Below are positions 17,566 to 24,988 of a stretch of 64,000 nucleotides of DNA, piece by piece. Position numbers and translations under genes: made by a program. This stretch comes from Candidatus Brocadia pituitae (GTDB lineage Bacteria > Planctomycetota > Brocadiia > Brocadiales > Brocadiaceae): contig AP021856.1 of NCBI GenBank assembly GCA_017347445.1, positions 2,922,613-2,986,612 of the forward strand. Direction: 5' to 3'. The notes below the pieces were generated by a model. It was not told the origin of the DNA, ran no database searches, and saw only the letters and a program-made list of their open reading frames with translations. How positions within the stretch are numbered: the first letter of the stretch is position 1; each line of letters starts with the position of its first letter.

Positions 17566-18244
17566 GATTCATCAATTGGACTTCGCACTCCTTTTGGACC
17601 GTAATTCAGCACATGCGTGTAAATCATAGTAGTTTTAACATCCTTGTGTCCCAGCAATTCTGGGAGCATCGTTATCCGGTCTTTCGCTCCTTTGCCGTCG
17701 CGGACAAGGATTTCATTGCAGGCAAAGTCAATTTCCTGAACGCGCAACTTAAGACACTCCATCAAACGTAACCCCGCGCCATACATAAGCGAGGCCATGA
17801 GCCACTTGTCGCCCTTCAAGTTCGCAAGGACAGCTTTCACTTCATCGCGGGTCAGAACCACTGGCAGGCGTGTTGGCTTGTGGGCACGTATGACCTTGCC
17901 GGGATCGCCGACTTCACGGCCGATCACGTGGCGATAGAGGAACAGCAAGGCTGAAAGCGCCTGGTTCTGCGTTGAGGCGCTTACCTTTTCTTTTACAGCG
18001 AGATGGGTGAGGAAGGTGTTGATTTCCGGCTCAGCCATTTCCGCGGGATATCGAACCTTATGGAAGAAGATAAACCGCCTGACCCAATAACAATAGGTCT
18101 GCTCCGTGCGGCGGCTGTAATGACGAGAGCAAAGGCTTCACGAAGACGGTACATGAGTTTCGGCTTGAGATCCGTTTCTGGCGTGTCTAAAGGACGTTTG
18201 ATGGTCACGTTCGAACTTGTTTTTACGGAACGAGCTTCCTGCAT
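17550..18244 (-). pseudogene. Integron-type tyrosine recombinase (intI-like), broken
   Basis: Remnant of a site-specific tyrosine recombinase. The integrase N-terminal core-binding segment is found as RHYSRRTEQTY, WVRRFIFFH and PAEM in one frame (about 18040-18130). The bases before it (18130-18244, REAF preceded by KLMYRL) are in another frame, so a frameshift lies near 18125. The second part contains ASTQNQALSALLFLYRHV, HKPTRLPVVLTRDEVKAVL and the first catalytic arginine in GAGLRLMECLKLRV. Near 17660 the frame jumps from RITMLPE straight to LLGHKDVKTTMIYTHV, which removes the region that holds the integron-specific patch and the catalytic HxxR. The catalytic tyrosine (TMIYTHV) remains. The enzyme is therefore inactive. 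It points the same way as the cassettes that follow it. Confidence 0.82.
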
Positions 18245-18604
18245 GGTCTTCCTCTCTCGGCGAAGACAGCTTGTGCTTAATTGCAATAATACGCAATATA
18301 TCTTCTTGCCTTGAATGTCAGTAGAATACAAGGATTTCAGGTGAAAAATACTATCAATAATTTATGCAATTAAGCACTAGATATAGTCATTTACCGTTTT
18401 GCAATGTCAAGCTTCCTTTACATGGAAAAATCAATGATAATACAAAAATGAAGAAGAATGCAAGCTTTTTTTCTTGGGAAAGAACGAGGCCGAATCGTTT
18501 CAGGTTATCCGTTATAGCAATGGAGAAAGCGCACAAAGGCTTCTCTCTGATAGGAGCGCAGTTCATAGTGCGGGTTTAGATGTTAAGCGATGCTATCGCT
18601 CTGC

Positions 18605-18790
18605 GGTAAAAAAGCCCGAAGGGCTGAAATGATTATAGAACCATGGATAGACAAAATACACAACCCTGAAGGGGTTAAATAACATCACCATGACATCGAC
18701 ATAAAAAACCAATATCACCCCTACGGGGTTAACAGAAGAAAATGCATCAATTGGCTATAATCATGACATCCTTTCAGGATTTGAAAATTG
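18605..18790. repeat. Cluster of four GAAGGG-type short palindromic units
   Basis: Units with a small stem such as AGCCCGAAGGGCT, ACCCTGAAGGGGTTAAAT, CACCCCTACGGGGTTAA and CATCCTTTCAGGATTTG occur at about 45-60 base spacing. The first two are in one orientation and the last two in the other. Shared flanks include TGATTATAGAAC and TATAATCATGAC. Spacing and sequence vary, so it is not a CRISPR. The rest of 18245-19057 shows no gene. Confidence 0.6.
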
Positions 18791-18868
18791 TAAAGATATC
18801 TTTTGAATCTGCCTCTCCCTGTATATTTGCTCTGATACAGACAGCACGACACGGCTTTCTATTGAAAT

Positions 18869-18891
18869 TTTTCAAAATACTAAATTGTTAC
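18869..18891. repeat. Solo terminal repeat of the TTGTAACAATTTAG element
   Basis: TTTTCAAAATACTAAATTGT followed by TAC matches the right terminal repeat of the small element at 24701-24837. No partner end is found within several hundred bases. It is either a solo relic or coincidence in AT-rich DNA. Confidence 0.4.
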
Positions 18892-18940
18892 TAAATTCTA
18901 TTATTTATTCATGGATATAATCTCTAGTTTCACCAGAGAT

Positions 18941-19055
18941 AATTTTACTATTCGTTATTGAAACGAGTTCGTAATTATTGATAAAATCTTCCGCTCGCTC
19001 GGGTTTGAATGTAATGTCTCACTTTATTTTAGTCAATACAAAAAGGGTAGCAGTT
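18941..19055. repeat. 115-bp direct repeat, copy 1 (other copy 20588-20708)
   Basis: Shared blocks with 20588-20708 include TTCGTTATTGAAA, AGTTCGTAATTATTGATAA and CACTTTATTTTAGTCAATAC. Copy 2 encodes, on the minus strand, a short open segment ending DQNAEKA stop; copy 1 has a stop near its start, so both look like decayed gene ends. Each copy is joined to a different palindromic element: the REP-transposase element here, the CTCTGCGG element in the other. Confidence 0.8.
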
Positions 19056-19057
19056 AT

Positions 19058-19691
19058 GTAGGTTGGGTTGAGCAAAGCGAAACCCAACAATTGACATTAT
19101 TCATGTCCCACATTTTCATCAAATTTTATTTCAGTACTTGCCCCCCCCAATCACTATCATAAGTACCTTGCTTTACATGGCGATGAAAGCTGGAATATGG
19201 CCAATCAATAGGTGATTTTACCAATCGGTGCTTAACTGGATTGAAATGAATATATTCAACATGCTTTGTAAAATCAATTTCATTCCTAATCTGATGTTCC
19301 CAGAAACGTCTTTGCCAAATTCCTTGTTCTCCTTTGCTTTGCCTTGAAGCTGATTGAAATATTTTGCGCTCAATCTTGCATCGTCTGCTGAAATAACTCT
19401 TGATCAATCGCCATCGCATTGAGAAAGCATTGTCGTTTTCTGGTAATGTCCAAATACAATGGATGTGATCAGGAAGTAAGACAAAAGCCCGAATTCTAAA
19501 GTGGTGTTGCTTGATAACATATTGGAAAGCCTCTTTTATCAACTCCACACTTGCCTCGTGATATAATATTCTCTTTCTATTGTATGTTATTACGGTGAAA
19601 AAGAACGTTGCACCTTGCGCTTGTGATCTGCGATATTGCATTTTTTCTCGCCTTATTAAATCGTTGGGTTTCGTTCCTCAACCCAACCTAC
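19058..19691 (-). mobile_element. REP-associated transposase element with flanking REP-like ends
   Basis: The left end GTAGGTTGGGTTGAGCAAAG (19058) and the right end CCTCAACCCAACCTAC (19676-19691) are inverted copies. Each is part of a foldback (GGTTGGGTTGAGC...CGAAACCCAAC), the arrangement typical of RAYT genes. The transposase gene fills the interior. The right end directly truncates the duplicated binding-protein fragment, so insertion or rearrangement occurred after that duplication. Confidence 0.8.
19126..19641 (-). CDS. REP-associated tyrosine transposase (RAYT, Y1/HUH type)
   Basis: Single-stranded-DNA transposase-like HUH enzyme of the TnpA_REP family, thought to mobilise or spread REP palindromes. 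It starts YRRSQAQGATFFFTVITYNR, has the HUH-type motif LPDHIHCIWTLPENDNAF (about residue 58; HIH), a basic stretch, the segment IWQRRFWEHQIRNEIDFTKH, and YIHFNPVKHRLV with the expected C-terminal WPYSSFHR. The 171 residues and both key motifs suggest an intact protein. It sits between inverted GTAGGTTGGGTTGAG repeats inside the integron region. Confidence 0.92.
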   Translation of the reverse strand: MQYRRSQAQGATFFFTVITYNRKRILYHEASVELIKEAFQYVIKQHHFRIRAFVLLPDHIHCIWTLPENDNAFSMRWRLIKSYFSRRCKIERKIFQSASRQSKGEQGIWQRRFWEHQIRNEIDFTKHVEYIHFNPVKHRLVKSPIDWPYSSFHRHVKQGTYDSDWGGQVLK

Positions 19692-19822
19692 ATTACTGTG
19701 CCGGCTCCGATGCTGAAAACCAGCTCGTCCGTTTTATTTGTCCATAAGAAAGTATAGGCAATCCATATCCCAACCAGGACATAAACAAACACGATAATTG
19801 TTTTTTTTGAATTAAATTCCAC
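19688..19822 (-). pseudogene. Truncated duplicate of the sugar-binding-protein 5' end
   Basis: Begins with GTG at 19822 and codes 44 residues parallel to the N-terminus of the gene at 14998 (anchor KKTIIVFVYVLVGIWIAY, then TDELVF). It then stops at a TAG contributed by the REP-like end of the transposase element. The reading frame is preserved with mainly conservative changes. It is not a functional binding protein. Confidence 0.88.
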
Positions 19823-19895
19823 GGTGGACTTCTATAGGAAACCATAATTGTAAAAGGGGGGCGTAGAAAGTGCTTTGTTAAGTATCCCCCTAACG
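19696..19895. repeat. Direct repeat R: partner of 14871-15075
   Basis: Second copy of the binding-protein promoter and 5' end. Together with the left copy it brackets about 4.6 kb that hold the transposase, the broken integrase and three cassette-like genes. Its upstream end lies exactly at the core GTTAGGG of the attC-like site 19888-19947. Confidence 0.9.
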
Positions 19896-19947
19896 TTTCC
19901 GATCAGCCTCGCCGCATTGCGGCATCGGCTGCATCGGATGGTTGCAT
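19888..19947 (-). other. attC-like recombination site (site E), 60 bp
   Basis: The arms AACGTTTCCGATCAGCCTCG and, from the other side, AACCATCCGATGCAGCCGAT pair around a GCCGCATTGCGGC centre, leaving one or two unpaired bases as in true attC sites. The minus-strand end core is GTTAGGG and the opposite core is ATGCAAC. It begins 4 bases after the stop of the 160-aa gene, in cassette order. Confidence 0.72.
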
Positions 19948-19950
19948 TTC

Positions 19951-20433
19951 TTATTCCTTGTCATCATCTGGCAATTCGTCTCGCAAGCAATCCTTCAACT
20001 CTTTTAGGGCCTCACTCAATCCGGTTGCGGACGCCAAGCTTCCCAAGAAATTATTGATAATGTCTACCCATTTCTTAAACGGTTTTTTCCAGAGCGCGCG
20101 TACCCCACCTACTAACCGCTCGCGTAACGTAGCGTTGGCTTTTGATACCTGACGTTCTTTGATATTTAGTTGGGCGCCATAAAATCCGGCATGCTGAAAG
20201 TTCTGTCGTGGCGTTTGGAAAATCAATGTCTCCGGATGTTTCTCACCGGATGCAACTGTATTCCGTAGGAAGTCATTGAGGTATTCATTGATTGCTGCTC
20301 GCACTTGCGATGATCTATCCCCATAAATGATATCTGCGTTTTTTTCAATCATCTCGAATGTCTTAATCGTATCCATGAACATCTCCAGCACACGCCTTTG
20401 GACATCCCTAAGATCGTTGTCTGATAGCGGCAT
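19951..20433 (-). CDS. Hypothetical protein, 160 aa, cassette-like
   Basis: Not recognised. A mostly helical, charged soluble protein with no signal peptide or membrane segment. Its N-terminal half (VQRRVLEMFMDTIKTFEMI) looks like long amphipathic helices, and the C-terminus is acidic (DELPDDDKE). A TCTAC-free leader and AAGGAG before the ATG support the start. Directly after the stop comes a well-formed attC-like site, so it looks like an integron cassette. Such orphan cassette genes usually have no assigned function. Confidence 0.7.
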   Translation of the reverse strand: MPLSDNDLRDVQRRVLEMFMDTIKTFEMIEKNADIIYGDRSSQVRAAINEYLNDFLRNTVASGEKHPETLIFQTPRQNFQHAGFYGAQLNIKERQVSKANATLRERLVGGVRALWKKPFKKWVDIINNFLGSLASATGLSEALKELKDCLRDELPDDDKE

Positions 20434-20587
20434 CTCTTTTCTCCTTTAAGAAATACAACGATAATTATACAGTCTGTATAAAACGGCAAGCACAGACTGT
20501 TTCGATAGGTATAAGAAGTTGCCGTGCCTTCTTGTCACGTATTGTAACTACTTTCGCATCAGGCTTTTTCTGCATTTTGATCGGAAA

Positions 20588-20708
20588 TAATTTTACCATT
20601 CGTTATTGAAATGATAAAGAACAGTTCGTAATTATTGATAATGTCTTCTGCCTGTTCGGGTTTGAGTATAATGCCCCACTTTATTTTAGTCAATACAAAA
20701 AGGGTAGT
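20588..20708. repeat. 115-bp direct repeat, copy 2
   Basis: Partner of 18941-19055, with a 6-12 base insertion (ATGATAAAGAACAG in place of ACGAG). On the minus strand it could encode a tail of about 45 residues ending DQNAEKA. No complete gene is seen in 20434-20842. Confidence 0.75.
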
Positions 20709-20710
20709 AG

Positions 20711-20824
20711 TTCACCGCGGAGGACGCAGAGAAGGCGGAGAAATAAATGGAATTATGGAATCTGGTACATTTTTTGTTTGTTCTCTATCTTACTCTCTGC
20801 GGCCTCAGCGTTCTCTGCGGTGAA
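20711..20824. repeat. MITE-like palindromic element with CTCTGCGG ends
   Basis: Imperfect terminal inverted repeats TTCACCGCGGAGGACGCAGA and TCTCTGCGGTGAA surround about 60 AT-rich bases. The CTCTGCGGCCTCAGCGTTCTCTGCGGTGAA type of sequence is known to me as a widespread dispersed repeat in environmental bacteria. It separates the cassette gene from the ABC ATPase gene. Confidence 0.6.
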
Positions 20825-20842
20825 CTGAACTGTTACATCGTA

Positions 20843-21901
20843 TCAAAATTCTATCCTTACACCGGTTACAGGGTCAAACCAATGGGTATCTTCGGGGGAA
20901 AACTGCAAGCCAGCCATATCCCCTGTTTTCGTCCCTTCCGCCGCATTCCTGTTCACATACCACAGGATGTTTTTCGTAATTTCAACATGGCTTATTGACT
21001 CGCTTCCAAGGTATTCTCTATGCACGATTTTCCCAGTAATTGCATGAGGAGAATGCGGGGGTACGATGGTGAGTTTTTCAGGCCGTATGCCGAGAATGAC
21101 GTCTCTTGTGCTGGGTAAAAGAGCAGGAAATTCAACCACAACTCCACCAATACTGAATGAGCGTGAATTACTAATGCTTATTCGTGCCATGTTCATCGGA
21201 GGCATCCCAATAAAACCGGCAACAAACATGTTCCGAGGCTTCTGATATACCTCATGGGGTGTGCCTACCTGTTGTAATCTGCCTTTATCCATAATGGCAA
21301 TGCGATCTCCCAGGGTGAGCGCCTCAGTCTGATCATGGGTCACATAGATGGTTGTTATGTTACGTTTTCTTTGCAGTTTTTTTAATTCACCGCGCGCTGA
21401 AATTCGGAGGCGCGCATCGAGATTGCTCAGCGGTTCATCCATGAGAAATACCTGCGGATTTCTGACGAGCGCCCTTGCCAGCGCTACACGCTGTCTCTCT
21501 CCGCCGGAGAGTTCTTTGGGATACTTTTGCAATAAGGCATCTATTCCCAGCATTTCTGCCGTTTTGGTGACCTTCTGGTGACTATCTCCTGCTTTTCGTA
21601 TTTTCAGAGGAAAGGCAATATTGTCATAGACCCTCATGTGAGGATATAAGGCATAGTTCTGGAATACCAATGCAACGTCTCTCTTCCCGGGTGGTACGTG
21701 ATTGACCATATGTTCATGAAAGAAGAGGTATCCGGAAGTGGGTGCTTCCAGACCTGCAAGGATATTTAACGTAGTGGACTTCCCACTCCCGCTGGACCCC
21801 AGAATCACAAGGAATTCTCCGTCATGTATGTCCAGATTCAGAGGATGGAGCGCGGTGGTATTTCCGTATTGCTTTGTCAGGTCCTGGAATCGTATCTTCA
21901 T
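20843..21901 (-). CDS. Sugar ABC transporter ATPase, MalK/UgpC type
   Basis: Nucleotide-binding subunit of a carbohydrate importer. The Walker A GSSGSGKST is near residue 37. The signature LSGGERQRVALARAL and Walker B VFLMDEPLSNLDARL lie near 133-163, with the switch histidine in YVTHDQTEAL. A C-terminal TOBE domain of about 110 residues (VILGIRPEKLTI) is typical of MalK-type subunits that energise several permeases. The ATG overlaps the end of the MalG-type gene by 4 bases. The matching binding protein and MalF-type permease are 6-8 kb downstream on the same strand. Confidence 0.93.
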   Translation of the reverse strand: MKIRFQDLTKQYGNTTALHPLNLDIHDGEFLVILGSSGSGKSTTLNILAGLEAPTSGYLFFHEHMVNHVPPGKRDVALVFQNYALYPHMRVYDNIAFPLKIRKAGDSHQKVTKTAEMLGIDALLQKYPKELSGGERQRVALARALVRNPQVFLMDEPLSNLDARLRISARGELKKLQRKRNITTIYVTHDQTEALTLGDRIAIMDKGRLQQVGTPHEVYQKPRNMFVAGFIGMPPMNMARISISNSRSFSIGGVVVEFPALLPSTRDVILGIRPEKLTIVPPHSPHAITGKIVHREYLGSESISHVEITKNILWYVNRNAAEGTKTGDMAGLQFSPEDTHWFDPVTGVRIEF

Positions 21902-22713
21902 TCTTTCACCGCTCCTGATGTTAATCCTTGTACAATATATTTCTGGAAAAACAGTAAAAAAATAAGGAGGGGAACCGTTACCACGACAGAGGCGGCGGCA
22001 ATATCGCCCCAGGGAATCTCATAGGTACCCTGAAACAGGGCAATCCCCACAGACGCCATCCTTGTTGATTCATCAGGAGCAAAGGTAAGGGCAAAAAGAA
22101 ATTCATTCCAGCAAAAGATAAAGACGAGAATTGCAGCAGAGATGATACCGGGGGCAGCTAACGGGGTGATAATATACCAAAAGATTTGAAAATGGGTACA
22201 TCCGTCCAGGATGGCGGCATAGTCCATTTCGATTGGGATTTTGTCAATATATTTTATCAGGAGGAAAAATGTCAGGGGAAAATTGAGGGCGCTATAGGTA
22301 CAGATAAGTGAGGCGGGCATATTAATCCAGCCCAGGGCATAAAAAAGTTTGTACAGGGCTGCGACCAGGCTTATCGAAGGAAGGGCAAACAGGATGATTA
22401 TCATAAACAAAACAAAGGTCTTTCCCCGGAAAGAGAAGCGCGAGATACCATAGGCAGCAAAAAGCGATAAGGGTATCGTAAGCAATACGGTCGATAATGA
22501 AATCATAAAACTGTTAAGGAGATATTTTGGAAAAGGGCTTTCCAAAAGGACGTTTTTGTAAGAAATCACACTATAAATTTTAGGAAATACAGGTGGCAAT
22601 TGCATAATCTGGGCAGGCGGCTTGACTGAGGTCAATAAAATCCACAGAAAAGGACTTATGCTCCAAAATATTATAAAGATTAAAAATAGATACAAGCTAG
22701 ATTTCTTAATCAT
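21898..22713 (-). CDS. Sugar ABC transporter permease, MalG type
   Basis: Second inner-membrane permease of the carbohydrate importer. The 271 residues contain six hydrophobic segments, and the EAA loop EMDYAAILDGCTHFQIFWYI lies at about residues 170-190. It is translationally coupled to the MalK-type ATPase gene (ATGA overlap). In most bacteria MalF and MalG genes are adjacent. Here the order on the minus strand is malG-malK-[cassettes]-binding protein-malF, which suggests that insertion or a permuting rearrangement has split the locus. Confidence 0.92.
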   Translation of the reverse strand: MIKKSSLYLFLIFIIFWSISPFLWILLTSVKPPAQIMQLPPVFPKIYSVISYKNVLLESPFPKYLLNSFMISLSTVLLTIPLSLFAAYGISRFSFRGKTFVLFMIIILFALPSISLVAALYKLFYALGWINMPASLICTYSALNFPLTFFLLIKYIDKIPIEMDYAAILDGCTHFQIFWYIITPLAAPGIISAAILVFIFCWNEFLFALTFAPDESTRMASVGIALFQGTYEIPWGDIAAASVVVTVPLLIFLLFFQKYIVQGLTSGAVKE

Positions 22714-22755
22714 TTCTTACTATTATTTGCTATTCAATTACCCTAAATAATCCAA

Positions 22756-22876
22756 CATGAAATATCCGTGAGTCGCTGGCTCACAAGAGATAATAAAAAT
22801 AACACCCTGAGCAGAAGGCAAATGGCCTCATTAAGACCAGATTCTTCACTTCGCTCAGAATGACAAAAGTGAAGGA
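22756..22876. repeat. GTCATTCTGAGCG-type dispersed repeat, copy 1
   Basis: Matches the reverse complement of 60598-60742: shared CTGGCTCACAAGAGATAATA, ACACCCTGAGC and GATTCTTC...GCTCAGAATGACAAA. About 120 bases, no ORF. It fills most of the malG-folC gap. Confidence 0.8.
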
Positions 22877-22931
22877 TTCAGGCAATCCATTTGACTCGCG
22901 CCCAAATTTCTGTTTGTGCGTGTATTATTTT

Positions 22932-24299
22932 TCATGAGATCCTAAGCGCTTCCCGTGCCTCTCCAGCCACGTAGGCGGATCCGGTAATGCAGATCAGATC
23001 ATCTTCGGACGCCATGTGCTTCGCAGCAACTACGGCCTCCCGGACATTAGTAACTATCACCGGTTGTTTGCCGCAAAGGCGCTCTATTCTCTGATATAAA
23101 TCCTCGGGGGTGGCAGCACGGGGATTTTTACTCCTTGTTACCATAATAGCATCCGCTTCCATGACGATTTCCTTCAGTATATTGTCTAAATCCTTGTCCT
23201 GCGAGAAACCCAGCACCAGGATTAACTTCCGGTAGATAAAATTTTCTACCAATGTTTTTTTCAAAAACCGGGTTGAATCTGCCGTATGCGCAAAATCCAG
23301 GATAATAACGGGTTTTTCTGCGACAACTTCGATCCTCGCCGGACAATGAAGCGCTGCAAGGGCTTTCCGGATGATGTCGTCAGATATGACCATGTCAGAT
23401 CGTTCTCTCAGAATTTCTAAGGCACCTAAGACCAAAGCACAGTTCTTTGCCTGATGGATGCCGGCAAGAGGCAGATACAGGTTATCGTAGGTACATCGCC
23501 AGGTCTTTATCCTGCAGAGCATGCCCCTGATGCCGTCTTTCTCGCAAGGTTTCACCTCCTCAACCCACATATCCCTGCCGAGCAGGCACAAGGGGGCGTT
23601 TTTCTCCCCACAGATTTTTTCCACGATGGGGAGGGCCTCTGCCCCTTCTATTCCGGATACAACGGGGATACCGTGTTTGATGATACCGGCCTTTTCATAC
23701 GTGATGCTTGAAAGGGTATTGCCCAGAATGGCGGTATGGTCGAATCCGATGTTGGTAATTATTGATACCTGCGGTATGACGACATTGGTGGAATCAAGGC
23801 GCCCGCCGAGACCTACCTCCAGGACGGCCATCTCTGTATGCTTCCTTTTAAAGTACACCATACCTATCACCGTAAGGATTTCAAAAAAGGTGGGAGATGC
23901 AGGCAGCGCCGTTTCCTGTAAATGACGGATGTACGGTTGCAGTTCATACATGATACAGGCAAACTCGGACTCAGGTATCTTCTGGTGATTTATCTGAATA
24001 CGCTCTCTGAGATCAACGAGGTGGGGCGAGGTAAAAAGGCCGGTAACAAGACCTGCGTATTCCATAACGGTGGCAATCATAATAGCCGTTGAGCCCTTTC
24101 CCTTGGTACCGGCAATATGAATGCAGGGGAGTCCTTTGTGAGGATTCCCTATAAATGCAAGCAGTTTTTCCATCCTGTCCAAACTGAACGTGGATGCATT
24201 ATATTGATAGCTAATCAGTTTTTCATAATCGATTGCTTTATAAAGAAATGCCAACGCTTCCTGATAAGAGAAGGCAGTTTTGTCTTGTTGATTATTCAT
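22932..24299 (-). CDS. folC: Folylpolyglutamate synthase / dihydrofolate synthase (FolC)
   Basis: Adds glutamate to dihydropteroate and extends the polyglutamate tail of folates, using ATP. The Mur-ligase-type P-loop HIAGTKGKGSTAIM is near residue 62. TSPHLVDLRERIQIN, FFEILTVIGMVYF, the EVGLGGRLDSTNVV motif, and NIGFDHTAILG with the metal-binding histidine follow in family order. The C-terminal Rossmann domain has VLGFSQDKDLD. The length (455) is normal. It is likely monocistronic, with a repeat element downstream. Confidence 0.95.
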   Translation of the reverse strand: MNNQQDKTAFSYQEALAFLYKAIDYEKLISYQYNASTFSLDRMEKLLAFIGNPHKGLPCIHIAGTKGKGSTAIMIATVMEYAGLVTGLFTSPHLVDLRERIQINHQKIPESEFACIMYELQPYIRHLQETALPASPTFFEILTVIGMVYFKRKHTEMAVLEVGLGGRLDSTNVVIPQVSIITNIGFDHTAILGNTLSSITYEKAGIIKHGIPVVSGIEGAEALPIVEKICGEKNAPLCLLGRDMWVEEVKPCEKDGIRGMLCRIKTWRCTYDNLYLPLAGIHQAKNCALVLGALEILRERSDMVISDDIIRKALAALHCPARIEVVAEKPVIILDFAHTADSTRFLKKTLVENFIYRKLILVLGFSQDKDLDNILKEIVMEADAIMVTRSKNPRAATPEDLYQRIERLCGKQPVIVTNVREAVVAAKHMASEDDLICITGSAYVAGEAREALRIS

Positions 24300-24315
24300 T
24301 GCATTTTCAGCTCAT

Positions 24316-24344
24316 TGTAAAGCGATCAGGCTGGTCACTCTACA
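24316..24344. repeat. GTAGAGCGACCAGG-type palindrome, degenerate copy
   Basis: TGTAAAGCGATCAGGCTGGT followed by CACTCTACA forms the same hairpin as 49182-49210 and 51011-51039, with two arm mismatches. A trace of the flank seen elsewhere (TTGAAATTCCT) follows. Confidence 0.65.
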
Positions 24345-24700
24345 TGCGTCAAAAAGATTGAAATTCCTGTACAGGTACATCGAACTACGGGTGTATAACC
24401 ATGCAACGGTTATGAGTAAGGTTGTGCAAGAGAGAGAATGGCGGGCAAATAAGAAATTACTTCAATTTGAATGCAACTAAATACCGAATTATTAAACTTT
24501 TTCCCCCTCGAAATTCAATATTCCAGATCGGTATTCGATATTTTGATCTACAATGTTATGGTTCTTTCTTACGTTAACGCACATGAGACTACAGGGATTG
24601 CCTGGTGCTGCGTTATAAACTTTGAAATTCCTGAACAGCAGGTCCAGGAAGAGAGGCTTCCTTCTTTGCAGCCCTTTAGGTGGCAATGCACAAAAACACG

Positions 24701-24837
24701 TTGTAACAATTTAGTTTTTTGAAAATATTTTGCATGAATGGTATTATTTATTGTAGGGGCAGGTTTCAAACCTGCCCCTACGCGGCATGTAAAACGTTGT
24801 TATTTTGTAAACTTTTCAAAAAGCTAAATTGTTACAA
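24701..24837. mobile_element. MITE-like element with TTGTAACAATTTAG ends
   Basis: A 137-bp non-coding element. The left end TTGTAACAATTTAGTTTTTT and the right end AAAAGCTAAATTGTTACAA are terminal inverted repeats. The centre is a perfect foldback GTAGGGGCAGGTTTC/GAAACCTGCCCCTAC. CACG occurs immediately outside both ends (24697-24700 and 24838-24841), a possible target duplication. Related copies lie at 39891-40038 and 63233-63364. It sits next to the tRNA gene. The rest of 24345-24700 shows no gene. Confidence 0.75.
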
Positions 24838-24857
24838 CACGTTTACTTTTCATAAAA

Positions 24858-24944
24858 TGCCAGAGAAGGGAGTCGAACCCTTACCCCCTGTGACGGGGAC
24901 CAGATTTTGAGTCTGGCGTGTCTGCCAATTCCACCACTCTGGCA
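24858..24944 (-). tRNA. tRNA-Leu (CAA)
   Basis: An 87-nt cloverleaf. The acceptor TGCCAGA pairs with TCTGGCA. The anticodon stem CCAGA/TCTGG encloses the loop CTCAAAA, giving anticodon CAA (UUG codons). The long variable arm (CCCCGTCACAGGGG) is typical of class II leucine tRNAs. The T arm is GGGTTCGACTCCC. CCA is not encoded. Confidence 0.95.
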
Positions 24945-24988
24945 TAATAATCAGTATAATATCTTCTGTACAAGAATCAAAGGAATTT

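Noticed and set aside
18605-18790. Possible CRISPR array
   Set aside because: Repeat units differ in sequence and orientation, spacers are irregular, and no cas gene is near.
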